Origin: JBFGFG01 sp041627475
Lineage (GTDB): Bacteria; Actinomycetota; Nitriliruptoria; Nitriliruptorales; Nitriliruptoraceae
Direction: 5' to 3'
DNA: 6,268 nt
NCBI GenBank assembly: GCA_041627475.1
Contig: JBFKQZ010000188.1
Location: 1-6,268, forward strand
Made by a program: the position numbers and the translations under genes. Below, piece after piece: positions 5,691-6,268 of this stretch. Position 1 is the stretch's first letter. The number at the start of each line of letters is the position of its first letter. The notes under the pieces were generated by a model. The model did not search any database. It saw only the letters and a program-made list of their open reading frames with translations, and was not told where the DNA came from.

Positions 5691-6268
5691 CAGGCGCTCC
5701 TCTCGTGAAGGCGGATGACGTTGGTCGCGTCGGCCGGCGCGCGACCCGCGAGTGCCCTGAGCAGCACGGTCACGGCCTCGGCCTCCAGCGGTGGCGCGAC
5801 GAGGTAGCCCTGGGCCTGCTCGGCCCCGAGCTCACGCAGCGCGTCGAGCTGGCCCGGTTCCTCGACTCCCTCTGCGACCAACGGGAGCCGCAGCTCGTGG
5901 CCGAGGTCGATGAGCGAGCGCAGCACGGCCCGCGAGGTTCGCGACCCCCTGACGTTGGACGTGAGGCCACGGTCCAGCTTGATGACGTCCACCGGCACCT
6001 CGTCGACGAGGTCCAGCGAGTGAGCGCCCATGCCGACGTCGTCGAGTGCGAGGTGGACACCGAAGCGGTGGAGCTGCTCCAGGGTTGCGCGGAGGGCTCC
6101 CTGTTCGCGGCGCAGCGCCTCGGCATCGATGTCGATCGTCAGGAGCTCGGGTGCGAGGCCGTGACGGCGGAGGGCGTCGTCGAAGTCCGTCAGGAGGTCC
6201 GTCTCGCCGAGCTGGCTGGTCGACAGGTTCACGGTCAGTCCGACGGGCCGGTCGGTGAGCGTCTGCCA
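5690..6268 (-). CDS. EAL-domain protein, C-terminal 192 residues (5' end beyond window)
   Basis: The reading frame is open to the window edge, so the N terminus, including the EAL signature and any sensor or GGDEF domain, is not visible. EAL domains hydrolyse cyclic-di-GMP to pGpG in the cytoplasm or, when degenerate, bind it. Numbered from the edge, the visible motifs are VNLSTSQL (13-20, metal-binding Asn14), LTIDIDAEAL (43-52), LALDDVGMGAHSL (73-85, Asp76-Asp77), VDVIKLDR, LVAEGVEE and GAEQAQGYL. The usual ELEITE segment is replaced by TIDIDA: the metal-binding Glu is Asp and the second Glu, which supports the catalytic loop, is Ala. The loop itself, normally DDFGTGYSS, is DDVGMGAHS. Catalysis may therefore be weak or lost, though the other ligands remain. 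Its TGA shares one base with the protease ATG, placing both in one coupled unit. The domain is certain; activity is not. Confidence 0.93.
   Translation of the reverse strand, partial: WQTLTDRPVGLTVNLSTSQLGETDLLTDFDDALRRHGLAPELLTIDIDAEALRREQGALRATLEQLHRFGVHLALDDVGMGAHSLDLVDEVPVDVIKLDRGLTSNVRGSRTSRAVLRSLIDLGHELRLPLVAEGVEEPGQLDALRELGAEQAQGYLVAPPLEAEAVTVLLRALAGRAPADATNVIRLHERSA
5697..5702 (-). promoter_or_regulatory. Ribosome binding site of the S8 protease, inside the EAL gene
   Basis: GAGGAG on the minus strand, six bases before the ATG at 5688-5690 and within the last codons of the EAL gene. It supports the protease start at the TGATG overlap. Confidence 0.75.

Noticed and set aside
4344..5708. 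Plus-strand open frame of 454 codons opposite the protease
   Set aside because: The minus strand carries a complete S8 protease with all catalytic motifs; this frame has none.

Overview
The window is very GC-rich (roughly 70% by eye), densely coded, and every gene I can support lies on the minus strand, so the order of transcription runs from high to low coordinates. The codon bias, the short gene junctions and the gene families suggest an actinobacterium (Actinomycetota). A lineage outside the well-known streptomycetes and mycobacteria is possible, but I cannot place it further from sequence alone. There are five complete genes and two cut by the window edges, and no gap exceeds about 60 bases. 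I see no RNA genes, insertion sequences or CRISPR.

Upstream block (6268 to 3571): the C-terminal part of an EAL-domain (cyclic-di-GMP phosphodiesterase-type) protein, then a complete secreted subtilisin-like (S8) serine protease, then a 108-residue secreted protein. Adjacent genes overlap by a single base in TGATG junctions, which implies one transcript with translational coupling. The protease has a signal peptide, an I9-like propeptide, a Gly/Lys-rich linker, a complete Asp/His/Ser catalytic domain, and a 66-residue tail of 13 Trp-containing pentapeptides close to SGSSW. The small protein looks like the same protease with the catalytic domain missing: similar signal peptide, a stretch resembling the first half of the propeptide, and a short Trp/Gly/Ser tail. 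This trio is the most interesting part of the window.

Downstream block (3510 to 183): a circularly permuted ATP-grasp enzyme, an alpha-E (DUF403) protein and a transglutaminase-like cysteine enzyme, again joined by TGATG overlaps. This three-gene set is a widely conserved cassette, predicted by comparative genomics to make or attach a peptide, but its substrate is not known to me. The transglutaminase-like protein ends in five glutamines. The proteasome-like Anbu subunit that often accompanies the cassette is not in the window. Next comes the start of a small tautomerase-like gene with its own strong ribosome binding site, cut by the left edge.

A 60-base gap (3511-3570) separates the blocks. 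It holds only a weak promoter-like pair and a weak hairpin, so whether the two blocks share a transcript is open.
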